A stretch of 64,000 bases of DNA from NCBI RefSeq assembly GCF_002280675.1, contig NZ_NCEN01000008.1:103007-167006 (forward strand), written 5' to 3'. This document shows, piece by piece, positions 18,950-29,205 of the stretch. The translations under genes were made by a program, and so were the position numbers. Numbering within the stretch: the first letter of the stretch is position 1; each line of letters begins with the position of its first letter. Under the pieces are notes generated by a model, which ran no database searches, was not told where the DNA came from, and was given only the letters and a program-made list of their open reading frames with translations. Source of the stretch: Novosphingobium sp. 32-60-15. GTDB taxonomy: Bacteria > Pseudomonadota > Alphaproteobacteria > Sphingomonadales > Sphingomonadaceae.

Positions 18950-19077
18950 CAAATCATCTCCTGCGTTGTAACTGGTGTGCCGGTTGGGGCCGGGGTGTGT
19001 ACGGTTCCGGCAATCAGCACGAGGCTGAGCGCGAATGCGGTAGCGGCGGCGGTGATGCGTTGGGCGATGGTTGTCAT
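18949..19077 (-). CDS. small exported peptide, 42 residues
   Basis: A very short gene with a strong AGGAGGA ribosome binding site. The product is nearly all signal peptide (MTTIAQRITAAATAFALSL...) followed by a short Thr/Pro tail. It overlaps the PspC gene downstream by one base, so the two are likely co-transcribed. It could be a true small secreted or membrane peptide, or a leader for coupling. No family is recognised. Confidence 0.5.
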   Translation of the reverse strand: MTTIAQRITAAATAFALSLVLIAGTVHTPAPTGTPVTTQEMI

Positions 19078-19400
19078 GAACACGTCCTCCTGTTTGGTCG
19101 TTTCGCTTGTTGTTTGATGCTGTGCATGGGCTGTGCCAAACGCGCTGAACTGCGGAAATCCGCGGTTTCTTGCGAAAATATGGTAATTGCAATGTGATCC
19201 GATTGCCAAAATCTGGTGTAATATACTAATTTGTGGGGGTGAAAGTTTCTATCGCGACATCGCCGTAGATTGCGACTTGCAAATTAACGGAATCGCGCGT
19301 AGTTGCCGCTCATCCCGACATTGTGAAAGCAACGTCAGGCTGGAACCAGACGGTCCCGGCTCGGCACCGCTTTTGCTTCTGATCGGCTACTGGAGATTGC
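19078..19400. other. divergent intergenic region before rimP
   Basis: About 320 bases between the small minus-strand peptide gene and rimP. An A+T-rich patch near 19205-19240 probably holds promoters for one or both directions. A GGAG ribosome binding site precedes rimP. I see no RNA gene, repeat or convincing terminator. Confidence 0.4.
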
Positions 19401-19994
19401 ATGGCGGATATTGCGCGAATTACCGAGGTTATTGAGCCCGAGGTCAAGGCACTCGGCTTTGATCTCGTGCGCGTGCGCATGTTCAAGGGTGGCGAAATTG
19501 GTGATGAGGAGCACACGCTTCAAATCATGGCCGAGCGCCCCGAAACCGGCCAGCTGGTGATTGAGGATTGCGCTGCGCTTTCTCGCCGTATTTCAGACCG
19601 ATTTGATGAACTGGAAGATGCCGGAGAGAATCTGATCGTCGAAGCTTATCGCCTTGAAGTGTCATCGCCCGGTATTGATCGTCCGCTGACGCGCGTGAAA
19701 GATTATCTGGCCTGGGCCGGGCATGAAGTGCGCATCACATTGCATAATCCGGTTGACGGCAACCGCAAGTCGCTAACCGGCGATCTGGTCGGGCTGGAAG
19801 ATGATGTAATTACGCTGGATGAACGCAAGTCTGGCCGCGTAACCTTTCCGCTGGCTGATGTGCAATATGCCAAGCTTGTCTTGACTGATAAGCTTATCGC
19901 CTCATCTCGTCCGCTGGACACCAGTGGCATTGATGAAGAAATTCTCAGTTCAGAAGATGATCTGAGCGAAATCAACGAAGAACAGGAAGACTGA
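19401..19994 (+). CDS. rimP: ribosome maturation factor RimP
   Basis: A 197-residue protein needed for 30S subunit maturation. It shows the RimP signature EVIEPEVKALGFDLVRVRMF near the N terminus, the VEAYRLEVSSPGIDRPL motif, and a C-terminal SH3-like domain. The tail is acidic and extended. It opens the rimP-nusA-ylxR-infB cluster, four bases ahead of nusA, the standard order in bacteria. Confidence 0.96.
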   Translation: MADIARITEVIEPEVKALGFDLVRVRMFKGGEIGDEEHTLQIMAERPETGQLVIEDCAALSRRISDRFDELEDAGENLIVEAYRLEVSSPGIDRPLTRVKDYLAWAGHEVRITLHNPVDGNRKSLTGDLVGLEDDVITLDERKSGRVTFPLADVQYAKLVLTDKLIASSRPLDTSGIDEEILSSEDDLSEINEEQED

Positions 19995-19997
19995 CCC

Positions 19998-21650
19998 ATG
20001 GCCAGTGCGATTTCCGCCAACCGTGCAGAACTGCTTGCAATCGCCAACGCGGTCGCCACCGAGAAGATGATCGACAAGTCGATTGTCATCGAGGCGATGG
20101 AAGAGGCAATCCAGAAGTCTGCGCGTAACCGTTACGGCGCCGAAAACGACATTCGCGCAAAGCTTGATCCGCGCACGGGCGATCTTCGTCTTTGGCGTGT
20201 GGTCGAAGTGGTTGAAGTGGTTGAAGACTATTTCAAGCAGGTTGACCTGAAGCAGGCCGAAAAGCTGCAGCCGGGTGCGCAAATGGGCGACTTTATTGTC
20301 GATCCGCTTCCGCCGGTTGATCTTGGCCGTATCGATGCGCAATCGGCAAAGCAGGTGATCTTCCAGAAGGTCCGCGATGCTGAACGTGATCGCCAATTTG
20401 ACGAGTTCAAGGACCGTGCAGGCGAAGTCATCACCGGCGTTATCAAGTCGGTCGAATTCGGCCACGTGATCGTCAATCTTGGCCGCGCCGAAGGCGTGAT
20501 CCGCCGCGATCAGCAGATCCCGCGCGAAGTGCCACGCGTCGGCGAACGCGTCCGCGCGCTGATCATGAAAGTTGAGCGCCAGAACCGTGGTCCGCAGATT
20601 TTCCTGAGCCGCGCGCACCCTGAATTCATGAAGAAGCTGTTCGCGCAGGAAGTGCCCGAAATCTATGATGGCATCATCACCATCATGGCCGCCGCGCGCG
20701 ATCCGGGCAGCCGCGCCAAGATTGGCGTGATCAGCCGCGATAGCAGCATCGATCCGGTCGGCGCCTGCGTCGGCATGAAGGGCAGTCGCGTTCAGGCCGT
20801 CGTGCAGGAACTGCAGGGCGAAAAGATCGACATCATTCCGTGGAGCGAAGATACCGCGACATTCGTGGTCAACGCTCTCCAGCCTGCCACAGTCAGCCGC
20901 GTGGTGATCGATGAAGAAGAAAGCCGCATCGAAGTTGTCGTGCCCGATGACCAGTTGTCGCTTGCCATCGGTCGTCGCGGCCAGAACGTGCGTCTGGCCT
21001 CGTCACTGACGGGCTCTGCTATCGACATCATGACCGAGGCAGAAGCTTCGGAAAAGCGCCAGAAGGAATTTGCCGAGCGTTCGAAGATGTTCGAGGAAGA
21101 ACTCGACGTTGATGAAACCCTGTCGCAACTGCTGGTGGCTGAAGGCTTCAGCGAGTTGGACGAAGTGGCCTACATCGACATTTCCGAACTCGCAGCCATC
21201 GAAGGCTTCGATGAAGAGCTTGGCCAGGAACTGCAAAGCCGCGCGACCGAAGCCATCGAACGCCGCGAAGAAGCCCTGCGCACGCAGCGCCGTGAACTTG
21301 GTGTCGAAGACGCTTTGGCGGAACTGCCGCACTTGACCGAAGCGATGCTGGTCATCCTTGGTAAGGCTGGCATCAAGACGCTTGATGATCTGGCTGATCT
21401 TGCCACCGATGAACTCATCGCCAAGAAGCGCGTCGAACAGCGCCGGCGCAACGACAAAGCCCCGCGTGAGCGGACTGAACGTTCAGAGCGCACCGAAGAC
21501 AAGGGCGGCGTTCTTGGCGAATTCGGCCTGAGCGAAGAGCAGGGCAACGAAATCATCATGGCCGCACGTGCCCACTGGTTCGACGACGCTCCTGAAGCTG
21601 ACTCCGGGCCACAAGCTGAGGAGGCCGCCCATGCGGAACCCTCACAATGA
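19998..21650 (+). CDS. nusA: transcription termination/antitermination factor NusA
   Basis: A 550-residue NusA. The N-terminal RNA-polymerase-binding domain ([19 protein letters not shown]) is followed by an S1 domain ([25 protein letters not shown]), two KH domains ([18 protein letters not shown] and [14 protein letters not shown]) and two C-terminal helix-hairpin-helix repeats of the kind found in proteobacterial NusA. It modulates pausing, rho-dependent termination and antitermination. The 3' end overlaps the ylxR start by 20 bases. Confidence 0.97.
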   Translation: MASAISANRAELLAIANAVATEKMIDKSIVIEAMEEAIQKSARNRYGAENDIRAKLDPRTGDLRLWRVVEVVEVVEDYFKQVDLKQAEKLQPGAQMGDFIVDPLPPVDLGRIDAQSAKQVIFQKVRDAERDRQFDEFKDRAGEVITGVIKSVEFGHVIVNLGRAEGVIRRDQQIPREVPRVGERVRALIMKVERQNRGPQIFLSRAHPEFMKKLFAQEVPEIYDGIITIMAAARDPGSRAKIGVISRDSSIDPVGACVGMKGSRVQAVVQELQGEKIDIIPWSEDTATFVVNALQPATVSRVVIDEEESRIEVVVPDDQLSLAIGRRGQNVRLASSLTGSAIDIMTEAEASEKRQKEFAERSKMFEEELDVDETLSQLLVAEGFSELDEVAYIDISELAAIEGFDEELGQELQSRATEAIERREEALRTQRRELGVEDALAELPHLTEAMLVILGKAGIKTLDDLADLATDELIAKKRVEQRRRNDKAPRERTERSERTEDKGGVLGEFGLSEEQGNEIIMAARAHWFDDAPEADSGPQAEEAAHAEPSQ

Positions 21651-22368
21651 GCCGCTAAGCTCCGACATTGCTGATCGCACCCCGGCGGGTAAGACCCCGC
21701 CGGAGCGTAAGTGCGTACTGACCGGGCGTCATGATGAGCGGGGGGATTTGATCCGCCTCGCCATTTCTCCCGATGGTGACGTGCTGCCTGATGTTCAGGC
21801 GCGTGCCCCCGGGCGCGGCGCCTGGATTGGTGTTTCTCGGACAGACCTTGAAAAAGCCCTTGCGAATAGCAAACTTAAGGGTGCGCTGACGCGCGCGTTC
21901 AAAGGCGTGAAGCTCACAATTCCAGCTGATCTTGGCGAACGCATTGAAGTGGCGCTGCGCCGCACGTTAACTGACCGGCTTGGCATTGAACTGCGCGCAG
22001 GCAATGTTTTGCTCGGCACCGAGCGTATTGCGCAAGGAGCGCGTTCGGGCGCGGTCTCTTTCCTCGGCCATGCTTCCGATGCAGGGACTGATGGTCCGAA
22101 CAAATTGGCGCAAGCCTGGCGTGTGGGCGAAGGGGCTGAAGGCTCCGGGCTCAAAGGCACAATCTTGCCGCTGGACCGAGCGGCGCTGTCTGTGGCATTG
22201 GGCCGCGACAACGTCGTTCACTTGGCGCTGACCGACCCGATTGCGACCGAGCGAGTCGCCGGGCCTTTGCAGCGCTTGATGCACTTTCTCGGACACGAGA
22301 CCGATGATGCTGCACAGCCCGATGACGGCATGGCAGCAGACGATGATATTGATACGAAGGGCGACTGA
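21631..22368 (+). CDS. YlxR/DUF448 RNA-binding protein with L7Ae-like domain
   Basis: A 245-residue protein. The N-terminal DUF448/YlxR domain carries ERKCVLTGRHDERGDLIRLA, with the PDVQARAPGRGAWI motif. The second half (from about residue 95) resembles the ribosomal L7Ae/L30e-like fold often fused in alphaproteobacteria. It lies between nusA and infB as in most bacteria, overlapping nusA and ending five bases before infB. YlxR has been linked to RNA binding and nucleoid or RNase P interactions; the role here is inferred. Confidence 0.9.
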   Translation: MRNPHNEPLSSDIADRTPAGKTPPERKCVLTGRHDERGDLIRLAISPDGDVLPDVQARAPGRGAWIGVSRTDLEKALANSKLKGALTRAFKGVKLTIPADLGERIEVALRRTLTDRLGIELRAGNVLLGTERIAQGARSGAVSFLGHASDAGTDGPNKLAQAWRVGEGAEGSGLKGTILPLDRAALSVALGRDNVVHLALTDPIATERVAGPLQRLMHFLGHETDDAAQPDDGMAADDDIDTKGD

Positions 22369-22373
22369 GTTAA

Positions 22374-24998
22374 ATGAGCGATAGCGACAAAAAGCCTACT
22401 TTGGGCCGCAGGCCACTGGGCCTGAAGACCGCGGTAGAGGCTGGCGAGGTCAAGCAGACCTTTAGCCACGGCCGCACCAACAAAGTGGTGGTCGAAGTGA
22501 AGCGGCGCAAGCTGGTGGGCCGCCCGGGCGAAGCCGCTCCTGTTGCCGCGCCTGTTGTCGCTGCGCCCGCGCCTGCTGCGCCTGTTGCTGCGCCGCCTCC
22601 ACCCCCGCCGCCACCCCCTCCGCCGCCCGCAGCCAGCCGTGAAACTCGGCAGGAGATGCAGACGCGTTTGCTGCGTGAAGCCGAAGAAGCGCGCCTCGCT
22701 GCGGCTGAGGCAAACAACCGCCGCGAACAAGAAGCGCGCCTTCGTGCCATAGAAGACGAGCGTCGCCGCGCCGAAGAGGCCGCGCGGCCTGCTGAAGCTG
22801 TGGTCGCAAAGCCTGAGCCTGCACCTGCGCCAACGCCAGAACCGGCAGTGGAAGTTGTTGCAGCCGAAGTTCCTGTCGCCGCTCCCGCACCTGCCGCAAC
22901 GCCCGTGGCAGAACCGGAAGTCGCCAAGGCTGCCGAGCCTGCGCCCAAGCCTGCTGAAGAAGCCGTCAAGGCTGACGAACCGGCTGCCATTCCTGCGCCA
23001 CGCCGCTTTACCCCCGTCGCTTCGACCGCGCCGGCCAAGCGTCCTGAACCTGCAGCGAAGAAGCCGGCAGGCGCTCCGCGTGATCGCAAGGTCGAAGACC
23101 GTCGCGGTGGCAAGCTCACGGTTACCCGCGCGCTGAACGATGATGAAGGCGCGCGCGCCCGCAGTCTTGCTGCGTTGAAGCGTGCCCGCGAAAAGGAAAA
23201 GCGCGCACACTTTGCAGGCCAGTCACAACCGCGTGAGAAGCAAGTGCGCGATGTCATCGTGCCTGATGCAATCACGGTTCAGGAACTGGCCAACCGCATG
23301 GCTGAAAAGGCTGCAGACCTGATCAAGGCGCTGTTCAAGATGGGCATGATGGTCACCATCAACCAGACCATCGACCAGGACACTGCCGAACTGCTGGTCA
23401 CCGAATTTGGCCACAACATTGAACGCGTTAGCGATAGCGACGCCGATATTGACACCACGTTTGACGTTGACGCCGATGAGACGCTGGAAGCGCGTCCTCC
23501 GGTCGTGGCGATCATGGGCCACGTCGATCACGGCAAGACGTCGCTGCTTGATGCTCTGCGCGGTACAGATGTGGTTCGTGGCGAAGCGGGCGGCATTACG
23601 CAGCACATCGGCGCTTACCAGATCAAGACCAAGGGCGGTGATCGCATCACTTTCCTTGATACGCCGGGCCACGAAGCCTTCACCGAAATGCGTATGCGCG
23701 GTGCCAATGTCACTGACATCGTCATCCTTGTGGTGGCGGGCGATGATGGCCTGATGCCGCAGACGATTGAAGCGATCAATCACACCAAGGCTGCTGGCGT
23801 GCCGATGATCGTGGCGATCACCAAATCGGACAAGCCGGAATTCAACCCGCAGAAAATCCGCGAACGCTTGCTTGAACATGAAATCCTGGTGGAAGCCATG
23901 TCGGGTGACGTTCAGGACGTTGAACTTTCCGCCAAAACCGGCGCAGGGCTTGATGAACTGATCGAGAAGATCCTGCTTCAGGCAGAACTGCTTGAACTGG
24001 GCGCAAACCCTGATCGTGCAGCAGAAGCCACTGTGATCGAAGCCAAGCTTGATAAGGGCAAGGGGCCATTGGCTACCGTCCTGATCAACCGTGGTACCCT
24101 CAAAGTTGGCGACATCCTCGTCGTCGGCACCCAGTCTGGCCGCGTCCGCGCGATGCTGGATGACAAGGGGCGTCAGGTAAAGGAAGCCGGTCCATCGTTG
24201 CCGGTCGAAGTGCTCGGCCTTGGCGGTGTGCCAATGGCTGGCGATACGTTGACCGTGGTGGAAAGCGAAGCGCGTGCCCGTGAAGTGGCGGCGTACCGTC
24301 AGGAACGCGCCACCGCCAAGCGTACTGTTCAGGCACCGGTCAACCTCGAAAACATGTTCTCGGCGCTTGCCACCAAGAATGCGGTTATCGAATATCCGCT
24401 GGTCGTGCGCGGTGACGTGCAGGGTTCGGTCGAAGCCATTGTCAATGCGCTCAACAAGATTTCGACTGACGAGATCAAGGTGCGCATCCTGCAATCGGGC
24501 GTTGGCGCGATCACCGAAAGCGACGTCAATCTGGCGCAAGCCAGCGGCGCGCCGATTGTCGGCTTCAACGTCCGTCCAAACGCCAAGGCGCGCGAACTGA
24601 TTGAACGCAACAAGGTACGCATGAAGTACTTTGACGTGATCTATCAGCTCACCGACGATATCCGTTCGGAAATGGCCGGTGAACTGGGGCCAGAAGCCAT
24701 CGAAACGGTCGTTGGCCGTGCCGAGGTCAAGGAAGTGTTCCCAGCGGGCAAGAAGGACAAGGCAGCAGGTTTGCTCGTCGTCGAAGGCGTCATCCGCAAG
24801 GGCCTTCATGCCCGTCTCACGCGCAACGACGTCATCGTCAGCCGCACCACTATTTCGTCGCTGCGTCGCTTCAAGGACGACGTTGCCGAAGTGCGCGGCG
24901 GTCTGGAATGTGGCGTATTGCTGACCGACACGAACGACATCAAGGCTGGCGACCAGCTCGAAGTCTTCGAAGTCGAAATGCGCGACCGGACTTTGTAA
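22374..24998 (+). CDS. infB: translation initiation factor IF-2
   Basis: An 874-residue IF-2, which brings initiator tRNA to the 30S subunit using GTP. The N terminus has the IF2-associated region ([21 protein letters not shown]), then an Ala/Pro/Glu-rich linker containing an unbroken run of 12 prolines (residues 74-85). The GTPase domain starts with GHVDHGKT (Gly382), followed by DTPGHEAF and the G4 segment ITKSDKPE, then the beta-barrel and C2 domains. The long proline run would be expected to depend on elongation factor P for smooth translation. Confidence 0.97.
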   Translation: MSDSDKKPTLGRRPLGLKTAVEAGEVKQTFSHGRTNKVVVEVKRRKLVGRPGEAAPVAAPVVAAPAPAAPVAAPPPPPPPPPPPPAASRETRQEMQTRLLREAEEARLAAAEANNRREQEARLRAIEDERRRAEEAARPAEAVVAKPEPAPAPTPEPAVEVVAAEVPVAAPAPAATPVAEPEVAKAAEPAPKPAEEAVKADEPAAIPAPRRFTPVASTAPAKRPEPAAKKPAGAPRDRKVEDRRGGKLTVTRALNDDEGARARSLAALKRAREKEKRAHFAGQSQPREKQVRDVIVPDAITVQELANRMAEKAADLIKALFKMGMMVTINQTIDQDTAELLVTEFGHNIERVSDSDADIDTTFDVDADETLEARPPVVAIMGHVDHGKTSLLDALRGTDVVRGEAGGITQHIGAYQIKTKGGDRITFLDTPGHEAFTEMRMRGANVTDIVILVVAGDDGLMPQTIEAINHTKAAGVPMIVAITKSDKPEFNPQKIRERLLEHEILVEAMSGDVQDVELSAKTGAGLDELIEKILLQAELLELGANPDRAAEATVIEAKLDKGKGPLATVLINRGTLKVGDILVVGTQSGRVRAMLDDKGRQVKEAGPSLPVEVLGLGGVPMAGDTLTVVESEARAREVAAYRQERATAKRTVQAPVNLENMFSALATKNAVIEYPLVVRGDVQGSVEAIVNALNKISTDEIKVRILQSGVGAITESDVNLAQASGAPIVGFNVRPNAKARELIERNKVRMKYFDVIYQLTDDIRSEMAGELGPEAIETVVGRAEVKEVFPAGKKDKAAGLLVVEGVIRKGLHARLTRNDVIVSRTTISSLRRFKDDVAEVRGGLECGVLLTDTNDIKAGDQLEVFEVEMRDRTL

Positions 24999-25031
24999 AA
25001 CGCGTTCCGCGAAGCCGGAACACAGCAAATC

Positions 25032-25124
25032 CCCCTCCCGCTTGCGGGAGGGGTTAGGGGAGGGCCTGCTAAACCGGCTTTACCCAACAAACCCTCCCCC
25101 GGCCCCTCCCGCAGGCGGGAGGGG
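25032..25124. repeat. pair of REP-like palindromes in inverted orientation
   Basis: Two perfect 22-base palindromes, CCCCTCCCGC-TT-GCGGGAGGGG (25032-25053) and CCCCTCCCGC-AG-GCGGGAGGGG (25103-25124), each followed on its own strand by a related TTAGGGGAGGG / CCGGGGGAGGG tail. The two units face each other, as in REP/BIME elements. They fill the gap between infB and the DUF1697 gene and could stop or stabilise transcripts. Confidence 0.75.
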
Positions 25125-25147
25125 AGACAAGAGGCATCCTTCCCGGC

Positions 25148-25708
25148 ATGCCAGTCGGATGGAGTTTGAGCTTGACCCGCTACGTTGCCCTGTTCGGTTC
25201 CATCAATGTCGGCGGCAATCGTCTGACGATGGCGGACTTGCGCCACGCGTTTGAGCGCGAAGGGCTGACCGGCCTTGAAACCGTGGTGGCCAGCGGCAAC
25301 CTGCTGTTCGAATACGATGATCGCCCGCTTGACGGCCTCGAAGACATGTTCGCCCACGTCATGCTGGACCGCTTCGATTTCGACAGCTTCGTCGCCGTCC
25401 GCAACCGTGAGGCTATGGCCGAAGCCATCGAAGGCAATCCGTTCACCGGCATCGGCGCGGACAATCTGGTCCACACCATGTTCCTTGGCACCCAGCCAGA
25501 TCAAGCGGCGTTCGACAAGCTGGCTGCCGATCAGGCGATGCGCGGCATGGAAAAAATGGCCATCGGCAACCGCAGCATCTATATCGACTTTGCCAATGGC
25601 GTTGGCGAAAGCAAACTGACCGGTGCTTTCATCGAACGCCGTCTCGGCACTCGCGGCACCGCGCGCAATGTGCGATCCATCGCCCGTATCCTAGCGAAAA
25701 TGAGTTAG
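25148..25708 (+). CDS. DUF1697 domain protein
   Basis: A 186-residue DUF1697 protein with the typical start [22 protein letters not shown], the segment [13 protein letters not shown] and the C-terminal [16 protein letters not shown]. The family is widespread, single-domain and of unknown function. It sits inside the infB-rbfA cluster where most relatives have nothing, behind a REP-like repeat, so it may be a later insertion. The ATG is weakly supported; starts a few codons downstream (TTG) are possible. Confidence 0.88.
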   Translation: MPVGWSLSLTRYVALFGSINVGGNRLTMADLRHAFEREGLTGLETVVASGNLLFEYDDRPLDGLEDMFAHVMLDRFDFDSFVAVRNREAMAEAIEGNPFTGIGADNLVHTMFLGTQPDQAAFDKLAADQAMRGMEKMAIGNRSIYIDFANGVGESKLTGAFIERRLGTRGTARNVRSIARILAKMS

Positions 25709-25710
25709 AC

Positions 25711-26103
25711 TTGGCCAAACAGACCACCCCTGAAACCCGTTCCGTCCGCCTGCTTAAAGTGGGCGAACAAGTGCGCCACATCTTGTCGGAACTGCTGATG
25801 CGTCAGGTCGTGCATGACGAAGTGCTAAGCGCGCATACCGTTTCAGTCACCGAAGTACGCATGTCGCCCGATCTTCAGCATGCCTCGGTCTTCGTCAAAG
25901 CGCTGTTGGGCGAGGACGAGGATATCGTGCTGAAGGCCTTGCGCACGAACACGGCATTCTTTCAGCGTGAGGTCGCCCAGCGGCTGCGGCTGAAGTTTGC
26001 GCCCAAGGTCAAATTCCTGCCCGACGAGAGCTTCGACACGGCCAGCCGGATTGAATCGATCCTGGCAGATCCAAAAGTGAAGCGCGATCTCGGCGAGATC
26101 TAA
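25711..26103 (+). CDS. rbfA: 30S ribosome-binding factor RbfA
   Basis: A 130-residue KH-type protein that binds the 30S subunit during late maturation of 16S rRNA. It matches the family in length and in the segments [36 protein letters not shown] and [18 protein letters not shown]. It starts with TTG two bases after the DUF1697 stop, which suggests coupling. The 3' end overlaps the convergent YceI gene by four bases. Confidence 0.95.
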   Translation: MAKQTTPETRSVRLLKVGEQVRHILSELLMRQVVHDEVLSAHTVSVTEVRMSPDLQHASVFVKALLGEDEDIVLKALRTNTAFFQREVAQRLRLKFAPKVKFLPDESFDTASRIESILADPKVKRDLGEI

Positions 26104-26714
26104 CGCGGTACCATCTGCGCGTTTATTGTTATCGTCACTGTCTTTGCCACGATGAAGCGATAGGCTTTCATCCCGAACTCCGTGCGGTCGATCTTTGTCT
26201 GCGCGGTCAGTTGGATCGGTTCTCCGCCGGTCGCCGACGCAGGTGGTTTGCGAAAACTGACTGCGAGAACAACCGGACGGGTGATGCCTTTTGCGGTCAA
26301 ATCACCACTGATCTGTGCCGTAACAGGGCCTGTCATCGCCATAGTTCGCCCGACAAAGCGCACCTTAGGATGGCGTTTCACGTCGAAGAAATCAGGGCCT
26401 TTCAGCCGTGCCAATGTGATGGCATCGCTTGCCGCCAAAGCCGTCGCGTCAAGATCGACGTTTAACTGGATGGTATCGAGCCGCTTGGGGCTTAGCACGA
26501 TCCTGCCGCTCACTTTGGGAAACCGGGCTGTCTTGCTGGCAAGGCCGAGGAAACCAACGCGCGCGTGGACTTTGCTCAACACAGGATCGAGGGTGAATTG
26601 CAATTGCCCCTCGGTGGAGGGAGGCGGTGCCTGCGCCGATGCAGACAGGTTAGGGATCAAACCAAGCGTTAGCGCCACCAATGACGCCACTCGTCCCGTC
26701 ATTGGTCGGTGCAT
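26100..26714 (-). CDS. YceI family periplasmic lipid-binding-like protein
   Basis: A 204-residue exported protein with a signal peptide ending around SASAQ, followed by the YceI lipocalin-like barrel: [19 protein letters not shown], the [13 protein letters not shown] segment, and [13 protein letters not shown]. YceI proteins bind isoprenoid-type lipids in the periplasm. The gene points against the expression cluster, overlapping the end of rbfA, and shares a short upstream region with thymidine kinase. Confidence 0.9.
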   Translation of the reverse strand: MHRPMTGRVASLVALTLGLIPNLSASAQAPPPSTEGQLQFTLDPVLSKVHARVGFLGLASKTARFPKVSGRIVLSPKRLDTIQLNVDLDATALAASDAITLARLKGPDFFDVKRHPKVRFVGRTMAMTGPVTAQISGDLTAKGITRPVVLAVSFRKPPASATGGEPIQLTAQTKIDRTEFGMKAYRFIVAKTVTITINAQMVPR

Positions 26715-26787
26715 GCGCTACTCCATGTCGAATAAACGCCCTTAGCCTATGGCGTTCCGTGGCCATGGCATTATGGCACTTCGGGTA

Positions 26788-27363
26788 ATGGCCAAGCTCT
26801 ACTTTTACTACGCCAGCATGAACGCAGGCAAATCAACCAACCTGCTCCAGGCGGAATTCAATTACCGCGAGCGCGGCATGGCGACGATGCTGTGGACAGC
26901 ATCAATCGACCAGCGCGGCGGAGAGCGGGCGATTGAAAGACGTATCGGCCTGCACGCCCAGGCGCACCGGTTTGATAGCGCGACCGATCTGTGGGCGTCC
27001 ATCCGCGCCGCCCATGCCGCGCAGCCGCTATCGTGCGTACTGGTTGATGAAGCGCAATTCCTGTCAAAACTGCAAGTCTGGCAACTGGCGCGCATCGCTG
27101 ACGAGGCCGGTATTCCGGTTCTGTGCTATGGTCTGCGAACCGATTTCCAGGGGGAATTGTTTGAAGGCGCGGCAGCCTTGCTTGGAATTGCGGATTCGCT
27201 CGTTGAACTTAAAGCCGTCTGCCACTGCGGACGAAAAGCGACAATGAACTTGCGCGTCGATGAAAGCGGTGCAGCCGTGCGAGCAGGTGCGCAAACCGAA
27301 ATCGGCGGCAATGACCGCTATGTCGCGCTGTGCCGCAAACATTTTAGTGAGGCAATGCGATGA
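26788..27363 (+). CDS. tdk: thymidine kinase (TK1/class II)
   Basis: A 191-residue class II thymidine kinase, which phosphorylates thymidine in nucleotide salvage. The P-loop is in YYASMNAGKSTNLL, Walker B in VLVDEAQFL, and the zinc-binding lasso is in VCHCGRKATMNLR with the later CRKHF supplying further ligands. Upstream in-frame ATGs (26749, 26773) would add residues not found in the family. The stop overlaps the start of the M50 protease by four bases. Confidence 0.94.
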   Translation: MAKLYFYYASMNAGKSTNLLQAEFNYRERGMATMLWTASIDQRGGERAIERRIGLHAQAHRFDSATDLWASIRAAHAAQPLSCVLVDEAQFLSKLQVWQLARIADEAGIPVLCYGLRTDFQGELFEGAAALLGIADSLVELKAVCHCGRKATMNLRVDESGAAVRAGAQTEIGGNDRYVALCRKHFSEAMR

Positions 27364-28067
27364 ACCCCGACGGTATAATCTGGTCAATCGCCACGGTCGC
27401 GATCCCGATGATCCTTGCGATTGTCTTTCACGAAGTGGCGCATGGCTGGATGGCGCGTGCCTTGGGTGATCCCACCGCAGCAGAGGCGAACCGCCTGAGC
27501 CTTAACCCGCTGCGCCATGTCGATCCGTTTGGCACGATCATTCTGCCGGGTCTATTGAAGCTGACGGGCGCTCCGGTGTTTGGCTGGGCCAAGCCGGTAC
27601 CGGTGGATTTCCGCCGCTTGCGCAATCCGCGCTGGGGCATGGTCGCGGTGGCAGCAGCGGGACCGGGGATTAACTTTATTCTCGCTGCGGTTGCTGCTAT
27701 CGGGCTTGGTCTGCTGGTGAGGGCCACGGACGGTTCGGTCGAGCCGGGGCTGCCCGTGTTGTTCCTTGCTGATAATTTGCGCAACTTCCTCCTCGTAAAC
27801 CTGTTCCTCGGCACCTTTAACCTGCTGCCGATCCCGCCGTTTGACGGCTCACGTATCGTGATGGGCATCCTGCCGGCCCCGCTTGCGCACGCTTATGGCA
27901 AAATTGAACGGTACGGCCTGCTGGTTGTCTTCGCGATCCTCGTAATCCTGCCTTATCTAATGCCAGAATTGCGGCTGGTTGAACGGCTTGTCGGGCCGCC
28001 GGTCCAATGGATGGCGGCGCATCTGGCGCAATTGGCTGCGGCGGTTGCCGGTCCGGAATTGATGTAA
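27360..28067 (+). CDS. site-2-protease-family (M50) membrane metalloprotease
   Basis: A 235-residue polytopic membrane protein of the M50B rhomboid-independent site-2 protease type. The zinc motif HEVAHG is in the first helix and the third ligand is in NLLPIPPFDGSRI. Helices flank both, and AAAGPGINFILA is the usual intervening motif. It lacks a PDZ domain, like the short YwhC-type group. The substrate is unknown. It begins inside the tdk stop and ends five bases before truB. Confidence 0.92.
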   Translation: MNPDGIIWSIATVAIPMILAIVFHEVAHGWMARALGDPTAAEANRLSLNPLRHVDPFGTIILPGLLKLTGAPVFGWAKPVPVDFRRLRNPRWGMVAVAAAGPGINFILAAVAAIGLGLLVRATDGSVEPGLPVLFLADNLRNFLLVNLFLGTFNLLPIPPFDGSRIVMGILPAPLAHAYGKIERYGLLVVFAILVILPYLMPELRLVERLVGPPVQWMAAHLAQLAAAVAGPELM

Positions 28068-28072
28068 CACCC

Positions 28073-29023
28073 ATGGTCAATGGCTGGATCATTCTCGACA
28101 AGCCGCTGGGGCTTGGCTCCACCCAAGGCGTGGCAGCGGTAAAGCGCAACTTGCGGCAGGCGGGCTTTGGCAAAGTCAAAGTCGGGCACGGTGGCACGCT
28201 TGATCCGCTGGCAACGGGCGTCCTGCCCATCGGCATTGGCGAGGCGACAAAGCTCTGCGGGCGAATGCTGGATGCCAGCAAGATCTACAGTTTCACCATC
28301 GGTTTGGGGGTTGAGACTGACACGCTCGATCTTGAAGGCAAAGTCATCGCGCAAAGCGATGTCCGGCCCACGCTTGCCGATCTTGAAGCTGCTCTTGCCA
28401 ACTTTACCGGTCCCATCGAACAAGTGCCGCCAGCTTACTCGGCGCTGATGATCGATGGCGAGCGTGCTTATGATCTCGCGCGGGCAGGGCAGGAGTTCGA
28501 AATCAAATCGCGCGCCGTCACGATCCACACGCTTACCCTCGATGCGACCGATGGTGTGGCAGGCGCGCTGCAATCCGCCACGCTCACCGCGCATGTCTCC
28601 AAAGGCACCTATATCCGCAGTCTGGCGCGCGATATTGCCCGCACTCTCGGCACGGTGGGCCACGTCACCATGCTCCGCCGTTTGCGGGCAGGGCCGTTTG
28701 ATCTGGCCCAAGCGATTTCGCTGGACAAACTCAACGCACTCGGCCAAGGCGCGGCCCTTGAACACGTACTCTTGCCGTTAGAGGCAGGGCTGGTCGACAT
28801 CCCGGCTCTCAACCTCGGTCCCGAACAGGCAAGGGCGGTCCGTCAGGGCCGCGTTCTTGCGGGACTGCCCTTTAATGACGGGCTTTACTGGGGGCGGACA
28901 GGCACTGTGCCGGTCGCCTTGGTTGAGCTTTCAGGCGGTAGCCTGACTGGCAAGAAGTCATTGCAAGCCACGCTCGCGCCGAAAACGACACCGGTTCGCC
29001 GGAAGTACAGGTCGCAATCCTGA
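28073..29023 (+). CDS. truB: tRNA pseudouridine(55) synthase TruB with an aberrant C terminus
   Basis: Makes pseudouridine 55 in the T-loop of tRNAs. The start [16 protein letters not shown], the catalytic motif [14 protein letters not shown] and the YTFxxGLG-like segment [15 protein letters not shown] are intact, and the C-terminal domain reaches [11 protein letters not shown] (about residue 291). From there the frame runs into rpsO sequence read in the wrong frame, so about 24 terminal residues (ending YRSQS) are not native and the normal end is missing. The catalytic domain is whole, so activity may survive. See the rpsO entry for the matching damage. Confidence 0.9.
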   Translation: MVNGWIILDKPLGLGSTQGVAAVKRNLRQAGFGKVKVGHGGTLDPLATGVLPIGIGEATKLCGRMLDASKIYSFTIGLGVETDTLDLEGKVIAQSDVRPTLADLEAALANFTGPIEQVPPAYSALMIDGERAYDLARAGQEFEIKSRAVTIHTLTLDATDGVAGALQSATLTAHVSKGTYIRSLARDIARTLGTVGHVTMLRRLRAGPFDLAQAISLDKLNALGQGAALEHVLLPLEAGLVDIPALNLGPEQARAVRQGRVLAGLPFNDGLYWGRTGTVPVALVELSGGSLTGKKSLQATLAPKTTPVRRKYRSQS

Positions 29024-29196
29024 CCAGCCGCATCCAGACCCTGACCGAGCATTTCAAGTCCAACCATAAGGACAACCACTCGCGTCGCGGCCTGCTGATG
29101 ATGGTCAACAAGCGTCGTTCGCTGCTCGACTATCTCAAGAAAAAGGATGTGGCGCGGTATAACGCTCTCATCCAGAAGCTTGGTCTTCGTAAGTAA
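28951..29196 (+). pseudogene. rpsO: 30S ribosomal protein S15 lacking its first codons and start
   Basis: In a frame different from truB, translation gives [20 protein letters not shown] and continues to KLGLRK then TAA: residues 9 to 89 of a normal 89-residue S15. The first eight codons, the start codon and any ribosome binding site are absent; in this frame a TAG stands at 28939-28941 and no ATG, GTG or TTG lies between it and the conserved core. The only nearby rare start is ATT (28960). A deletion seems to have joined truB near its end to codon 9 of rpsO. S15 binds 16S rRNA helix 22 and primes 30S assembly. Either the gene is broken, uses a rare start, or the assembly has lost bases. Confidence 0.85.
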
Positions 29197-29205
29197 CACA
29201 CGCGG

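Noticed and set aside
22218..23275. Long minus-strand open frames opposite infB (301 and 330 codons), and another of 601 codons at 23223-25028
   Set aside because: They are complementary shadows of a G+C-rich coding sequence; products are low-complexity Ser/Ala/Gly/Arg or His/Asp-rich without any family motif.
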